From contig JAJPHB010000088.1 in assembly GCA_021325525.1 (NCBI GenBank), positions 1 to 59,180 of the forward strand: DNA of 59,180 bases, written 5' to 3'. The position numbers and the translations under genes are program-made. Source of the stretch: Alphaproteobacteria bacterium. GTDB taxonomy: Bacteria; Pseudomonadota; Alphaproteobacteria; ATCC43930; CGMCC-115725. Shown piece by piece: positions 17,865-25,357 of the stretch (its first letter is position 1; every line of letters begins with the position of its first letter). The notes under the pieces are model-generated. The model had not been told where the DNA came from and made no database searches. It saw nothing but the letters and a program-made list of their open reading frames with translations.

Positions 17865-18191
17865 ATGATCTACGAGCTTCGGATCTACCATTGCGTTCCC
17901 GGCCGCCTGCCGGCGCTCTTGAAGCGCTTCGAGACGATCACCCTTGATCTCTGGGCCCGGCACGGCATCCGCCAAGCCGGCTTCTGGACCGTCCTCGTCG
18001 GCGAGTCGAACCAAGCTCTCTACTACCTCCTGCAATGGGAGGGGCTCGCCGAGCGCGAGCGCAAATGGACGGCCTTCATGAGCGATCCCGAATGGATCGC
18101 CAAGCGCAGCGAGACGGAGCGCGAGGGGCCCATCGTCGCCAAGGTCAGCAACTCCTTCCTTCAGCCGACCGCCTTCTCCTCGGTGAAATAG
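17865..18191 (+). CDS. NIPSNAP-family protein
   Basis: A 108-residue ferredoxin-like-fold protein that begins MIYELRIYHCVPGRLPALLKRF, the characteristic NIPSNAP opening (YELR.Y...PG....L..RF). It continues with GFWTVLVGESNQALYYLLQWE and WIAKRSETEREGPIVAKVSN. Biochemical role is unknown in bacteria; members are often near catabolic or transport genes. AAGGGA precedes ATG at 17865. It lies 52 bases before an amino-acid ABC cassette. Confidence 0.88.
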   Translation: MIYELRIYHCVPGRLPALLKRFETITLDLWARHGIRQAGFWTVLVGESNQALYYLLQWEGLAERERKWTAFMSDPEWIAKRSETEREGPIVAKVSNSFLQPTAFSSVK

Positions 18192-18243
18192 GTGGCGGCG
18201 ATGTGACGAGGGCGCCAGCGCCGATGAGCCGGGGCGGGCATCG

Positions 18244-18912
18244 GTGAACTACGTCTTCCAATTCGGCGACGTCTTCAACGCCTGGGACGAGCTTCTCACC
18301 GGCACCTGGCTGACGATCCGCCTCTCGATCCTCGCCATGGTGCTGGGACTTATCCTCGCCATTCTCTGCGCGCTCGCCAAGACTTCGGGACCGAAGCCGG
18401 CGCGCTGGCTCGTCGCGGCCTATGTCGAGGCGATCCGCAACACGCCCTTCCTCGTTCAGCTCTTCATGGTGTTCTTCGGGCTTCCCGCCTTCGGGCTGCG
18501 GCTCGATGCCGATACGGCGGCGCTCCTCGCCATGGTCATCAATGTCGGCGCCTATGCGACCGAGATCGTCCGCGCCGGCATCGAGAGCGTCAAGAAGGGC
18601 CAGATCGAGGCGGGGCGCGCCCTCGGCCTCAGGCCGCTGCAGATCTTCCGCCACATTATTCTGGTGCCGGCGCTTCAGACCGTTTATCCGGCGCTCACCA
18701 GCCAGTTCATCCTCCTCATGCTGAATTCGAGCGTCTGTTCGGCGATTGCCGCCAACGAGCTGACGGCCGCCGCCAACGACATCCAGTCGCGCACCTTCCG
18801 CAGCTTCGAGGTCTATTTCGTCGTGACCGGCATCTATCTTGCCCTCTCGATCGTCTTCTCCGGCGTCTTCGCAGCGATCGAGCGCGCCTTCCTGCGGCGC
18901 GGGCGGCCCTGA
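18244..18912 (+). CDS. Polar amino-acid ABC transporter permease
   Basis: Inner-membrane subunit of a His/Glu/Gln-type (PAAT) importer, 222 residues with about five helices. GTWLTIRLSILAMVLGL is the family opening, followed by EAIRNTPFLVQLFMVFFGLP and the EAA coupling loop EAGRALGLRPLQIFRHIIL, where the ATPase should dock. The start is GTG at 18244. It is arranged permease-permease-binding protein with the next two genes, but no ATPase gene is present. Confidence 0.9.
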   Translation: MNYVFQFGDVFNAWDELLTGTWLTIRLSILAMVLGLILAILCALAKTSGPKPARWLVAAYVEAIRNTPFLVQLFMVFFGLPAFGLRLDADTAALLAMVINVGAYATEIVRAGIESVKKGQIEAGRALGLRPLQIFRHIILVPALQTVYPALTSQFILLMLNSSVCSAIAANELTAAANDIQSRTFRSFEVYFVVTGIYLALSIVFSGVFAAIERAFLRRGRP

Positions 18913-18920
18913 GCCCGGCG

Positions 18921-19571
18921 ATGCGCAGCTTCGGCACCGGCGATCTTCTCTTCATCCTGGCGGCGACGCGCTGGACGATCGCGCTGTCGCTCGTCGCGTT
19001 TTTCGGCGGCGGCTGCGGCGGGCTCCTCGTCGCGCTCGCCCGTACCGGCACGATCGCACCCTTGCGCTATCTCTCGCTCCTCTATATCCGCCTCTTCCAG
19101 GGAACGCCGCTGCTGATGCAGCTCTTCCTCGCCTTCTTCGGCCCCAACATTCTGGGATTCAGCATCGATCCATGGGTCGCGGCGGCGCTCGGCCTCTCGC
19201 TCAACGCCAGCGCCTTTCTGGGCGAGATCTGGCGCGGCTGCATCGAATCCGTCCCGAAGGGCCAGTGGGAGGCGGCGGCGGCGCTCGGCCTGCGCTATGC
19301 CGCCATCATGCGCCTCATCGTCTTGCCGCAGGCGCTCCGCGTCGCCCTCCCGCCCACCGTCGGCTTCCTCGTGCAGCTCATCAAGGCGACCTCGCTCGCC
19401 TCGATCATCGGCTTCGTCGAGCTGACCCGCGCGGCGCAGGTCATCAACAATGCGACGTTCCGGCCGTTTCTCATTTTCGGCATCGTCGCCGTGGTCTATT
19501 TCCTCATGTGCTGGCCGCTGTCGCTCTACAGCCGACACATGGAGCGGAGGCTCGGCGCGGCGGCGCGGTGA
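18921..19571 (+). CDS. Polar amino-acid ABC transporter permease, second subunit
   Basis: A 216-residue partner of the preceding permease. It has AATRWTIALSLVAFFGGG, YIRLFQGTPLLMQLFLAFFG and an EAA loop (EAAAALGLRYAAIMRLIVLP). ATG at 18921 lies 8 bases after the previous stop, so the two are translated together and should form the heterodimeric channel. The following binding protein is 28 bases downstream. Confidence 0.9.
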   Translation: MRSFGTGDLLFILAATRWTIALSLVAFFGGGCGGLLVALARTGTIAPLRYLSLLYIRLFQGTPLLMQLFLAFFGPNILGFSIDPWVAAALGLSLNASAFLGEIWRGCIESVPKGQWEAAAALGLRYAAIMRLIVLPQALRVALPPTVGFLVQLIKATSLASIIGFVELTRAAQVINNATFRPFLIFGIVAVVYFLMCWPLSLYSRHMERRLGAAAR

Positions 19572-19599
19572 TCGCTCGAACTCGGGAGGATACGCATTC

Positions 19600-20409
19600 A
19601 TGACACTCTTCGGGAAGATCGGCCGGCTCGTCCTCGGCCTCCTCGCATGCGCCGCCCTGGCGGGCGGCCTCGGCGCCGGCCCCGCCAAGGCGACGAGCGT
19701 CGACGACATCCTCGGCAAGAAGAAGCTCGTCGTCGGCGTCCTCACCGATTTCCCGCCCTTCGGCGGCACCGACGCCAATCAGAAGCCGGACGGCTACGAC
19801 GCCGATGTGGCGAAGCTGATGGCGAAGGCGCTCGGCGTCGATCTCGAACTCGTGCCGGTGACGGGCCCCAACCGCATCCCCTACCTCCTCACCAACAAAG
19901 TCGACGTGCTGATCGCCACCTTCGGCATCACGCCCGAGCGCGCGAAGCAGGTGCAGTTCTCGATTCCCTACAGCAGCCTCGACATCTATCTCCTCGCGCC
20001 GAAGAAGCTCGCGATCAAGGGCCCGCAGGATCTGAAGGGCGTCAAGATCGCCGTGGCGCGCGCCAGCACCCAGGACGCGGCGATCACGGCGATCGCGCCG
20101 AAGGAGGCGCGGATCATGCGCTTCGATGACGACGCCAGCGCCTTGCAGGCGCTGATCTCGGGCCAGGCCGATGCGCTCGGCGCCGCCAACGTCGTGCTGG
20201 CGCAGCTCCAGAAGACGCATCCCGAGCTGCAGATCGAGCCGAAGATCACGCTGCGCCATCAGCCGAACGGCATCGCGCTCCGCCGCGGCGACACCGACCT
20301 GCGGCAATGGGTCGACACGTTCATCTTCTATATCAAGAACAATGGCGAGCTCGACGCCATCTGCCGCAAATGGCTGGGAACGCCGCTGCCCGAGCTGCCG
20401 ACCTTCTGA
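19600..20409 (+). CDS. Periplasmic amino-acid-binding protein (family 3)
   Basis: The solute receptor for the adjacent permeases. The 269-residue precursor has a signal peptide (about 1-31, ending near PAKA), then LVVGVLTDFPPFGGTD, GYDADVAKLMAKALGVDLELVPVTGPNRIPYL split into the usual family-3 ligand-binding order, VDVLIATFGITPERAKQVQFSIPY and DLKGVKIAVARAS. The VTGPNRIPYL and ITPER segments contact the ligand's carboxylate in relatives. GGGAGGA lies about 10 bases before ATG at 19600. Its stop overlaps the next gene start (TGATG). Confidence 0.9.
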   Translation: MTLFGKIGRLVLGLLACAALAGGLGAGPAKATSVDDILGKKKLVVGVLTDFPPFGGTDANQKPDGYDADVAKLMAKALGVDLELVPVTGPNRIPYLLTNKVDVLIATFGITPERAKQVQFSIPYSSLDIYLLAPKKLAIKGPQDLKGVKIAVARASTQDAAITAIAPKEARIMRFDDDASALQALISGQADALGAANVVLAQLQKTHPELQIEPKITLRHQPNGIALRRGDTDLRQWVDTFIFYIKNNGELDAICRKWLGTPLPELPTF

Positions 20410-20939
20410 TGGCGGAGCGCGGCCTCTTCTCGATCGGCTACGAGAAGGCCGCTCTCGACGATGTGCTGGCGACGCTCGCCGCGGCGGGCGTCGCCACCCT
20501 CGCCGATCTGCGCGACCTGCCGCTCTCGCGCCGCGCTGGCTTCTCGAAGCGCCAGCTGCAGGCGGCAACCGAGGCGGCCGGGATGCGCTACGTGCATCTC
20601 AAGGCGCTGGGCACGCCGCCCGAAGGCCGCGAAGCCAACCGCCGCCGCGACTGGACGCGCTTCTGGCGCATCGTCGAGGCGAAGCTCATGAGCACGGAAG
20701 CCGAGCTCGCTCTCCAGCACCTTGCCGAGATCGCGGCGGCGGCGCCGACCTGCCTCCTCTGCTACGAGGCCGATTGGCGCATCTGCCATCGCCGCCGCGT
20801 CGCCGAGATGCTGACGGCGCGCTTCGGCTTCAGGGTGCGGCACCTCCATGTCGTCCCGGAGGCATCTCATCCCTGCCCGCTTGTCCGCTCATCGCCTCTC
20901 CCCTCTGAGAGAGATCGGGGTGAGGAGCAGCCGACATAA
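20409..20939 (+). CDS. DUF488-family protein with repeat-derived C-terminus
   Basis: A 176-residue cytosolic protein. FSIGYEKAALDDVLATL, LADLRDLPLSRRAGFSK and CLLCYEADWRICHRRRVAEML are hallmarks of DUF488, whose conserved Cys and Arg residues suggest an enzyme, though the reaction is unknown. ATG at 20409 overlaps the previous TGA by one base, so it may be coupled to the transporter genes. The last roughly 20 residues (from about SSPLPSERD) are translated from a degenerate REP-like repeat and probably lengthen an originally shorter protein. Confidence 0.85.
   Translation: MAERGLFSIGYEKAALDDVLATLAAAGVATLADLRDLPLSRRAGFSKRQLQAATEAAGMRYVHLKALGTPPEGREANRRRDWTRFWRIVEAKLMSTEAELALQHLAEIAAAAPTCLLCYEADWRICHRRRVAEMLTARFGFRVRHLHVVPEASHPCPLVRSSPLPSERDRGEEQPT
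20895..20928. repeat. Degenerate third copy of the REP-like repeat
   Basis: CCTCTCCCCTCTGAGAGAG followed by ATCGGGGTGAGGAGCA parallels the second unit at 803-841 read on the other strand (CCCTCTCCCGC...GCGGGAGAGGGTCGGGGTGAGGG). The central palindrome is eroded. It overlaps the 3' coding end of the DUF488 gene, showing that such elements can move into or near coding ends. Confidence 0.5.
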
Positions 20940-21004
20940 GCGCAGCGGGAGGTGGATAGGCGCTGCGGCGATGGCGCGTCCGCCTCGCCTTTGGCGCGCC
21001 ACCT

Positions 21005-21640
21005 TCACGCCGCTTGCAGCAGCGGGTTCTTCTCGCGCTCCAGAATCTTGCGGACGGCCGGGCGCTTCAGCATGCGGTCTTTCCAGGCCGTATAGTTCTT
21101 CAGCTCCTTCATCGGCAGATCGATGCGGGTGCCCCAGCTATAGAAGACGAGCGCATAGGGATCGCAGGTCGTGAACTGCGCGCCTTGCAGCCACTCCTTG
21201 CCGGCGAGCAATCCGTCGATCTCCTGGAGGTTGGCGAAGAAGGAGCGCTTCCCCGTCTCCTTGATGCCGGCCTGCGCGCTCTCCTCGGAGGTGAAGCGCT
21301 CCGGGCGGAAGACATGCGTGAAGCAGGGATGGACGGTGTTCGACAGCCACGCCATGGTCGAGATGCAGCGCGCCTCGCCGAGCGCGTCCTTCGGCAGGAG
21401 ATTGGCGGCGGGATAGCGCCTGGCGATGTAGGTGAGGATGGCGGTGTTCTCGGTGAGGACGCCGTCCTCGGTCTTCAGCGCCGGCACCTTGCCGCGCGGA
21501 TTGATCTTCAGATAGGCCTCGGTCTTGTGCTCGCCCTTGGCGAGCAGGACCGGCTGCGACTCGTACTCCGCGCCCGCCTCTTCGAGGCCGATATGCGAGG
21601 CCATCGAGCAGGCGCCGGGGCTGTAATAGAGAGTCAGCAT
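21005..21640 (-). CDS. Glutathione S-transferase, beta-class-like
   Basis: A 211-residue cytosolic enzyme that conjugates or uses glutathione. The N-terminal thioredoxin fold reads LTLYYSPGACSMASHIGLEEAG, with Cys11 in the place of the catalytic Cys10 of beta-class bacterial GSTs, then INPRGKVPALKTEDG and LTENTAILTYIARRYP for glutathione binding. The helical C-terminal domain spans about 85-205. ATG at 21640 follows AGAGGAATTGCCC; longer in-frame starts add non-homologous sequence. It is a single gene, convergent with the DUF488 gene. The 21641-21851 gap toward the secreted protein shows no gene. Confidence 0.92.
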   Translation of the reverse strand: MLTLYYSPGACSMASHIGLEEAGAEYESQPVLLAKGEHKTEAYLKINPRGKVPALKTEDGVLTENTAILTYIARRYPAANLLPKDALGEARCISTMAWLSNTVHPCFTHVFRPERFTSEESAQAGIKETGKRSFFANLQEIDGLLAGKEWLQGAQFTTCDPYALVFYSWGTRIDLPMKELKNYTAWKDRMLKRPAVRKILEREKNPLLQAA

Positions 21641-21851
21641 GGGCAATTCCTCTGCGAATTCTCGACTGCGCGGCCGATGATGCCGCCTCCCCGGCGGAAT
21701 GTCCACGCGCCCTGCCCGGTCATCCCGATGATGTGATCCGGGCACGCTGCCTGCCTGCGCAAAAAAGATCACAGCGCCTCAGCGCAAAATTGCGGAACGC
21801 GCTCGCAAAGATCGTCGTTGGCCGTCGCCGTTGGACAAAATGGAGGAAGCT

Positions 21852-22151
21852 ATGAAGACTGCTCTCATCGCTGCGATCAGCATCGTTTTCCTTGCGAGTC
21901 CTGCGATCTCCGGATCGAATTCCTCGACGACGTCGCGGCCGCACACGAATTTCGGTGCGACAACAGGGTCGCGTAATGCCGCGGCCGATTACCAGACCTG
22001 GCTGCATCGCCATGATGGGCTCCTGCAGTTCAACCATCCGGCTCCGACCCCCTCGCCCTCGCCCTCCGCGCAGCAGCGCGACTATCAGCTCTGGCTGCAT
22101 CGCCACGACGGCCTCCTGCAGTTCAACAACCCGCCGGGCTGGCCGCACTGA
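21852..22151 (+). CDS. Small secreted protein with duplicated WLHRHDGLLQF motif
   Basis: A 99-residue precursor: a clear signal peptide (MKTALIAAISIVFLASPAIS) followed by a Ser/Thr-rich stretch. It then has two copies of an 18-residue motif, DYQTWLHRHDGLLQFNHP at about 46-63 and DYQLWLHRHDGLLQFNNP at about 77-94. The copies are separated by a Pro/Ser/Thr linker. GGAGG lies 5-6 bases before ATG at 21852. The two motifs differ at only two positions, which argues for functional constraint or recent duplication. The family is unknown to me. The His/Asp/Trp content would suit metal or carbohydrate binding, but that is speculation. Confidence 0.75.
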   Translation: MKTALIAAISIVFLASPAISGSNSSTTSRPHTNFGATTGSRNAAADYQTWLHRHDGLLQFNHPAPTPSPSPSAQQRDYQLWLHRHDGLLQFNNPPGWPH

Positions 22152-22169
22152 GCGCCGGCGGCGGAACCG

Positions 22170-22343
22170 CTATTCGGTATCCGGCGCTGCGGCGGCGCGT
22201 TCCTCGAGGCGCCGCCGCAGCTCGGCATTCTCGGCAAGGGCGCGGTCGCGCTCGAGCTCGGCGCGGCGCAGCCGCGCCTGGGCACGGGTGAGCTCGCGGC
22301 GGAGATTGGCGACATAGGCCTCGCTATAGACCGGTTCCGTCAT
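22170..22343 (-). CDS. Small coiled-coil protein (57 residues)
   Basis: A 57-codon frame reading MTEPVYSEAYVANLRRELTR... to ...APDTE. From residue 10 to 52 it is a continuous charged heptad helix rich in Arg, Glu, Leu and Ala, consistent with a coiled coil and unlike a random reading of GC-rich DNA. It starts 18 bases after the stop of the enoyl-CoA hydratase gene on the same strand, so it is probably the last gene of that operon. The ribosome site is weak. No function is assigned. Confidence 0.55.
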   Translation of the reverse strand: MTEPVYSEAYVANLRRELTRAQARLRRAELERDRALAENAELRRRLEERAAAAPDTE

Positions 22344-22361
22344 TCTCGGGCGCCATCGGCG

Positions 22362-23144
22362 TCAGGCGAAGCTGGGCGCGCGCTTGGCGAGGAAGGCCTC
22401 GACCGCCTCGCGATGATCGGGCGAGGCGGTGACGAGCGCGTAATGCGACGAGACGAGGTCGAGGTTGGTGCGGAGATCGCCGCGCAGGCCCTGCAGGACG
22501 GCACGCTTCATGAGGCGGATCGCGAGCGCGGGTCCCCGGGCGATGCGCTCGGCCACCCCTTGCACATGCGGCAGGAGCTCGGCGTCCGGCAGCACCTTGT
22601 TGACGAGGCCGATCCGCTCCGCCTCGGCGGCGTCGATGAAGACGCCCGTCCAGAAGAGTTCGAGCGCCTTCGCCGGGCCGACGAGGCGGGGAAGGAAATG
22701 CGCGCCGCCGGCGCCGGGCACGAGAGCGACACGGACATAGGTCTCGGCAAAGCGCGCGCTCGCCGCGGCGTAGCGGATATCGCCCATCAAGGCGAGGTCC
22801 ATGCCGGCGCCGGTGGCAACGCCGTTGACGGCGACGAGGACCGGCTTGTCGAAATCCTCGAGCGCCAGCGGAATGCGCTGAATGCGCCCCCACAGCTCCT
22901 CCTTCCGCTGCGCCGGCGGATGGGCGAGGCGCTCCTTCATCTCGGCGATGTCGCCGCCGCTGCAGAAGGCCGCGCCGGCGCCGGTGACGATGACGACGCG
23001 AATCTCGTCGTTGCGGCGGCATTCGGCGATCGCCTCGACCCAGGCGTCGATCATGGCGAAGGTGAAGGCGTTCATGCGCTCGGGCCGATCGAGCGTGATC
23101 GTGGCGATGCGGCCTTCGACGGCAAAGCGCAGATTCTGGGTCAT
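22362..23144 (-). CDS. Enoyl-CoA hydratase/isomerase family protein
   Basis: A crotonase-fold enzyme of 260 residues that hydrates or isomerises an enoyl-CoA. It shows ITLDRPERMNAFTFAMI, the oxyanion-hole segments GAGAAFCSGGDIAEM and GVATGAGMDLALMGDIRYA, then FAETYVRVALVPGAGGAHFLPRLVG. In the second segment the position usually Glu for hydratases is occupied by Leu/Pro, and Asp or Glu further on may act instead, so a hydratase versus isomerase role is open. Its ATG overlaps the TGA of the acyl-CoA ligase gene (23141-23144). Confidence 0.88.
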   Translation of the reverse strand: MTQNLRFAVEGRIATITLDRPERMNAFTFAMIDAWVEAIAECRRNDEIRVVIVTGAGAAFCSGGDIAEMKERLAHPPAQRKEELWGRIQRIPLALEDFDKPVLVAVNGVATGAGMDLALMGDIRYAAASARFAETYVRVALVPGAGGAHFLPRLVGPAKALELFWTGVFIDAAEAERIGLVNKVLPDAELLPHVQGVAERIARGPALAIRLMKRAVLQGLRGDLRTNLDLVSSHYALVTASPDHREAVEAFLAKRAPSFA

Positions 23145-25357
23145 GGCTCCTCGCTCTCTGCGGGGCGGCGCTGCTCGATGAGCGCGTCGACGACGGCGAG
23201 CCCCTCGCCTTCGGCATAGAGCAGCACCGGATTGAGGTCGATCGCAAGGACGCGGTCGGCGAAATCCACGGCGAGCTGGGCAAGGCGGAGAAGGAGCGCC
23301 GCGAGCGCCGCCCGGTCGCGGGCCGTGGCGCCGCGCCAGGCTCCGAGCAGCGCCGCACCGCGCAGGCTCGCCAGGAGCCCAAGCGCCGCCGCCTCGTCGA
23401 GCGGCAGCGGGCTCGTCGCCGTATCGCGCAGCGCCTCGGCCGCGATGCCGCCCATCCCGACCGTCACGAGGGGGCCGAAATCCGGATCGGCGACCGTACC
23501 CGCGATCACTTCGAGCCCGGGAGGCGCCATCTTCTGGACAAGGACCCCGCGCAGCCGCGCTCGCGGCGCTGCGGACGCCAGGCGCGCCAGCAGCGCCCCG
23601 CAGGCGGCGGCAACCGCGGCCTCGTCGTGGAGGTTAAGAACGACGCCGCCGATCTCCGTCTTGTGCGGCAGGTCCGGCGACTGAAGCTTGAGCGCGACGG
23701 GAAAGCCGAGCCGCCGCGCGATCTCCCTTGCTTCGCAGGCATCCTGTGCCAGGCCCGACGGCAGCGCCGTGATGCCGTAAAGCGCGAGGACGGCCTCCGC
23801 CTCGAACTCGCAAAGCACCGGGCCGGCGGCGTCGAGCAGCCGCGCCGCCGCTGCACGCTGGGGCGACGACGCCGGCGCTGAGGGCCGGGGCATCCGCCGC
23901 GCCGCCGCCATTTGGGCGAGCGCCGCCACAGCGCGCGCCGCACCGGCAAGGCTCGTGTAGCAGGGGGCGCCGATCTCGGCGAGATGGGCGAGGTTCTGCT
24001 CCGAAGGCAGGGTATAGCTGTAGAAGAGGATGGGCTTCCGCCGCTGGCGGAGGATGTCGCCGAGCGCCGCCTTCTCCGCGGCAAGGCGCTGGTCGCCGAT
24101 CAGCGAGGAGACGGCGATGACGGCATCGACCTCATCGCTCGCCGCCAGCGCCCCGACGGCGCGCAGGCGGTGGTCGTTGCCGATCGCCTGCGCCGTGATG
24201 TCGACCGGGTTGAAGGCGGCGCCGTAGCTCGGCAGGAAGTCGCGGAGGCGCGCCTGCAGCGTCGGGCTCAGCTCCGGCACATCGAGGCCGTGCGCAGCGG
24301 CCGTGTCGGCGAGCCAGCCGCCGACCCCGCCCGAGATGGTGACGATGCCGAGCCGGCGGCCGGCCGGCAGCGGCGCAAGCGCCGCGGCGGCGGCGATGTC
24401 CAGCATCTCGTCCTGATCCTCGGCGCGGATGACGCCGAAGCGGCGGAAGACGGCCGCATAGGCGTCATCCGAGCCCGTAAGGCTCGCGGTATGCGACGCG
24501 GCCGCGCGCCGCCCGGCGCCGGAGCGGCCGATCTTGGCGATGATGATGGGCTTGCCGAGGGCGAGCGCACGCTCGGCAAGCGCCATAAAGCGGCGACCGC
24601 GGCGGATCGCCTCGATGAACATCAGGACGACGCCGGTGCGCTCGTCCTCCAGCAGCCATTCGAGCACGTCGCAGGCGTCGAGCGCCGCCTCGTTGCCGGT
24701 ATTGACGATGGTGCTGAAGGCGAGGCGGCGCCGGAGGCCGCGGTTGAAGAGAGCGAAGCCGAGCCCGCCGCTTTGCGAGACGATGCCGATGCGGCGCGCC
24801 GCCGGATCGGCACGGAGCGCCGGCAGCAGCGCCAGATCGACCGCCGGGCTGAAGCTGGCGACGAGCGGCCCCATGATGTCGACCATGCCGACCGAATTGG
24901 GCCCGGCGACGATCATGCCGCTCGCCTGCGCAATCGCCGCGATGCGCTCTTGCAGAGCACGGTGGGCATCGCCTCCTTCCTCGGCAAAGCCCGAGCTGAA
25001 GACGAGGGCGCTCTTGACGCCGGCGGCGGCGCATTCTTCGAGCGCCCCCGGCACTTTCTCCGCCGGAATGGCGATGAGAGCGAGGTCGACCGGCCGCGGC
25101 GCTGCGGCGATCGCGGGATAGGCCCGGCGGCCCTGAATCTCCCGATGCCGCGGATGGACGGGATAGACTTCGCCCGGAAAGCCGCAGCCGAGGAGCTGCG
25201 CGAGAATGCGGCCGCGGATCGTCGCCGCATCCTCGGCGGCGCCGATGACGGCGACGGCACGCGGCCGGAAGAACGGCCTCAGGTCGCGCGCGGGAATCAT
25301 CGCCGCGTCGAGCGCTCGCACCGAGACGCGGCTCGGTTGGTTCGTGACGCTGCTCAC
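23141..25357 (-). CDS. Acyl-CoA synthetase, NDP-forming (acetate-CoA ligase ADP-forming family)
   Basis: Activates a carboxylic acid to its CoA thioester with reversible NDP formation. The 738-residue protein is a fused alpha-beta form: a CoA-binding Rossmann domain (about 25-150, AVAVIGAAEDA), a succinyl-CoA-ligase-like domain with VSQSGGLGFALFN and SHTASLTGSD, whose His is the probable phospho-histidine, and a C-terminal ATP-grasp domain (about 510-730, GFPVALKLQSPDLPHKTEIGGV). The start is GTG at 25357, overlapping the upstream gene by 4 bases. The same architecture occurs in feruloyl-CoA synthetase FerA and in pimeloyl or acetyl ligases. The substrate here is not determined. Confidence 0.9.
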   Translation of the reverse strand: MSSVTNQPSRVSVRALDAAMIPARDLRPFFRPRAVAVIGAAEDAATIRGRILAQLLGCGFPGEVYPVHPRHREIQGRRAYPAIAAAPRPVDLALIAIPAEKVPGALEECAAAGVKSALVFSSGFAEEGGDAHRALQERIAAIAQASGMIVAGPNSVGMVDIMGPLVASFSPAVDLALLPALRADPAARRIGIVSQSGGLGFALFNRGLRRRLAFSTIVNTGNEAALDACDVLEWLLEDERTGVVLMFIEAIRRGRRFMALAERALALGKPIIIAKIGRSGAGRRAAASHTASLTGSDDAYAAVFRRFGVIRAEDQDEMLDIAAAAALAPLPAGRRLGIVTISGGVGGWLADTAAAHGLDVPELSPTLQARLRDFLPSYGAAFNPVDITAQAIGNDHRLRAVGALAASDEVDAVIAVSSLIGDQRLAAEKAALGDILRQRRKPILFYSYTLPSEQNLAHLAEIGAPCYTSLAGAARAVAALAQMAAARRMPRPSAPASSPQRAAAARLLDAAGPVLCEFEAEAVLALYGITALPSGLAQDACEAREIARRLGFPVALKLQSPDLPHKTEIGGVVLNLHDEAAVAAACGALLARLASAAPRARLRGVLVQKMAPPGLEVIAGTVADPDFGPLVTVGMGGIAAEALRDTATSPLPLDEAAALGLLASLRGAALLGAWRGATARDRAALAALLLRLAQLAVDFADRVLAIDLNPVLLYAEGEGLAVVDALIEQRRPAESEEP

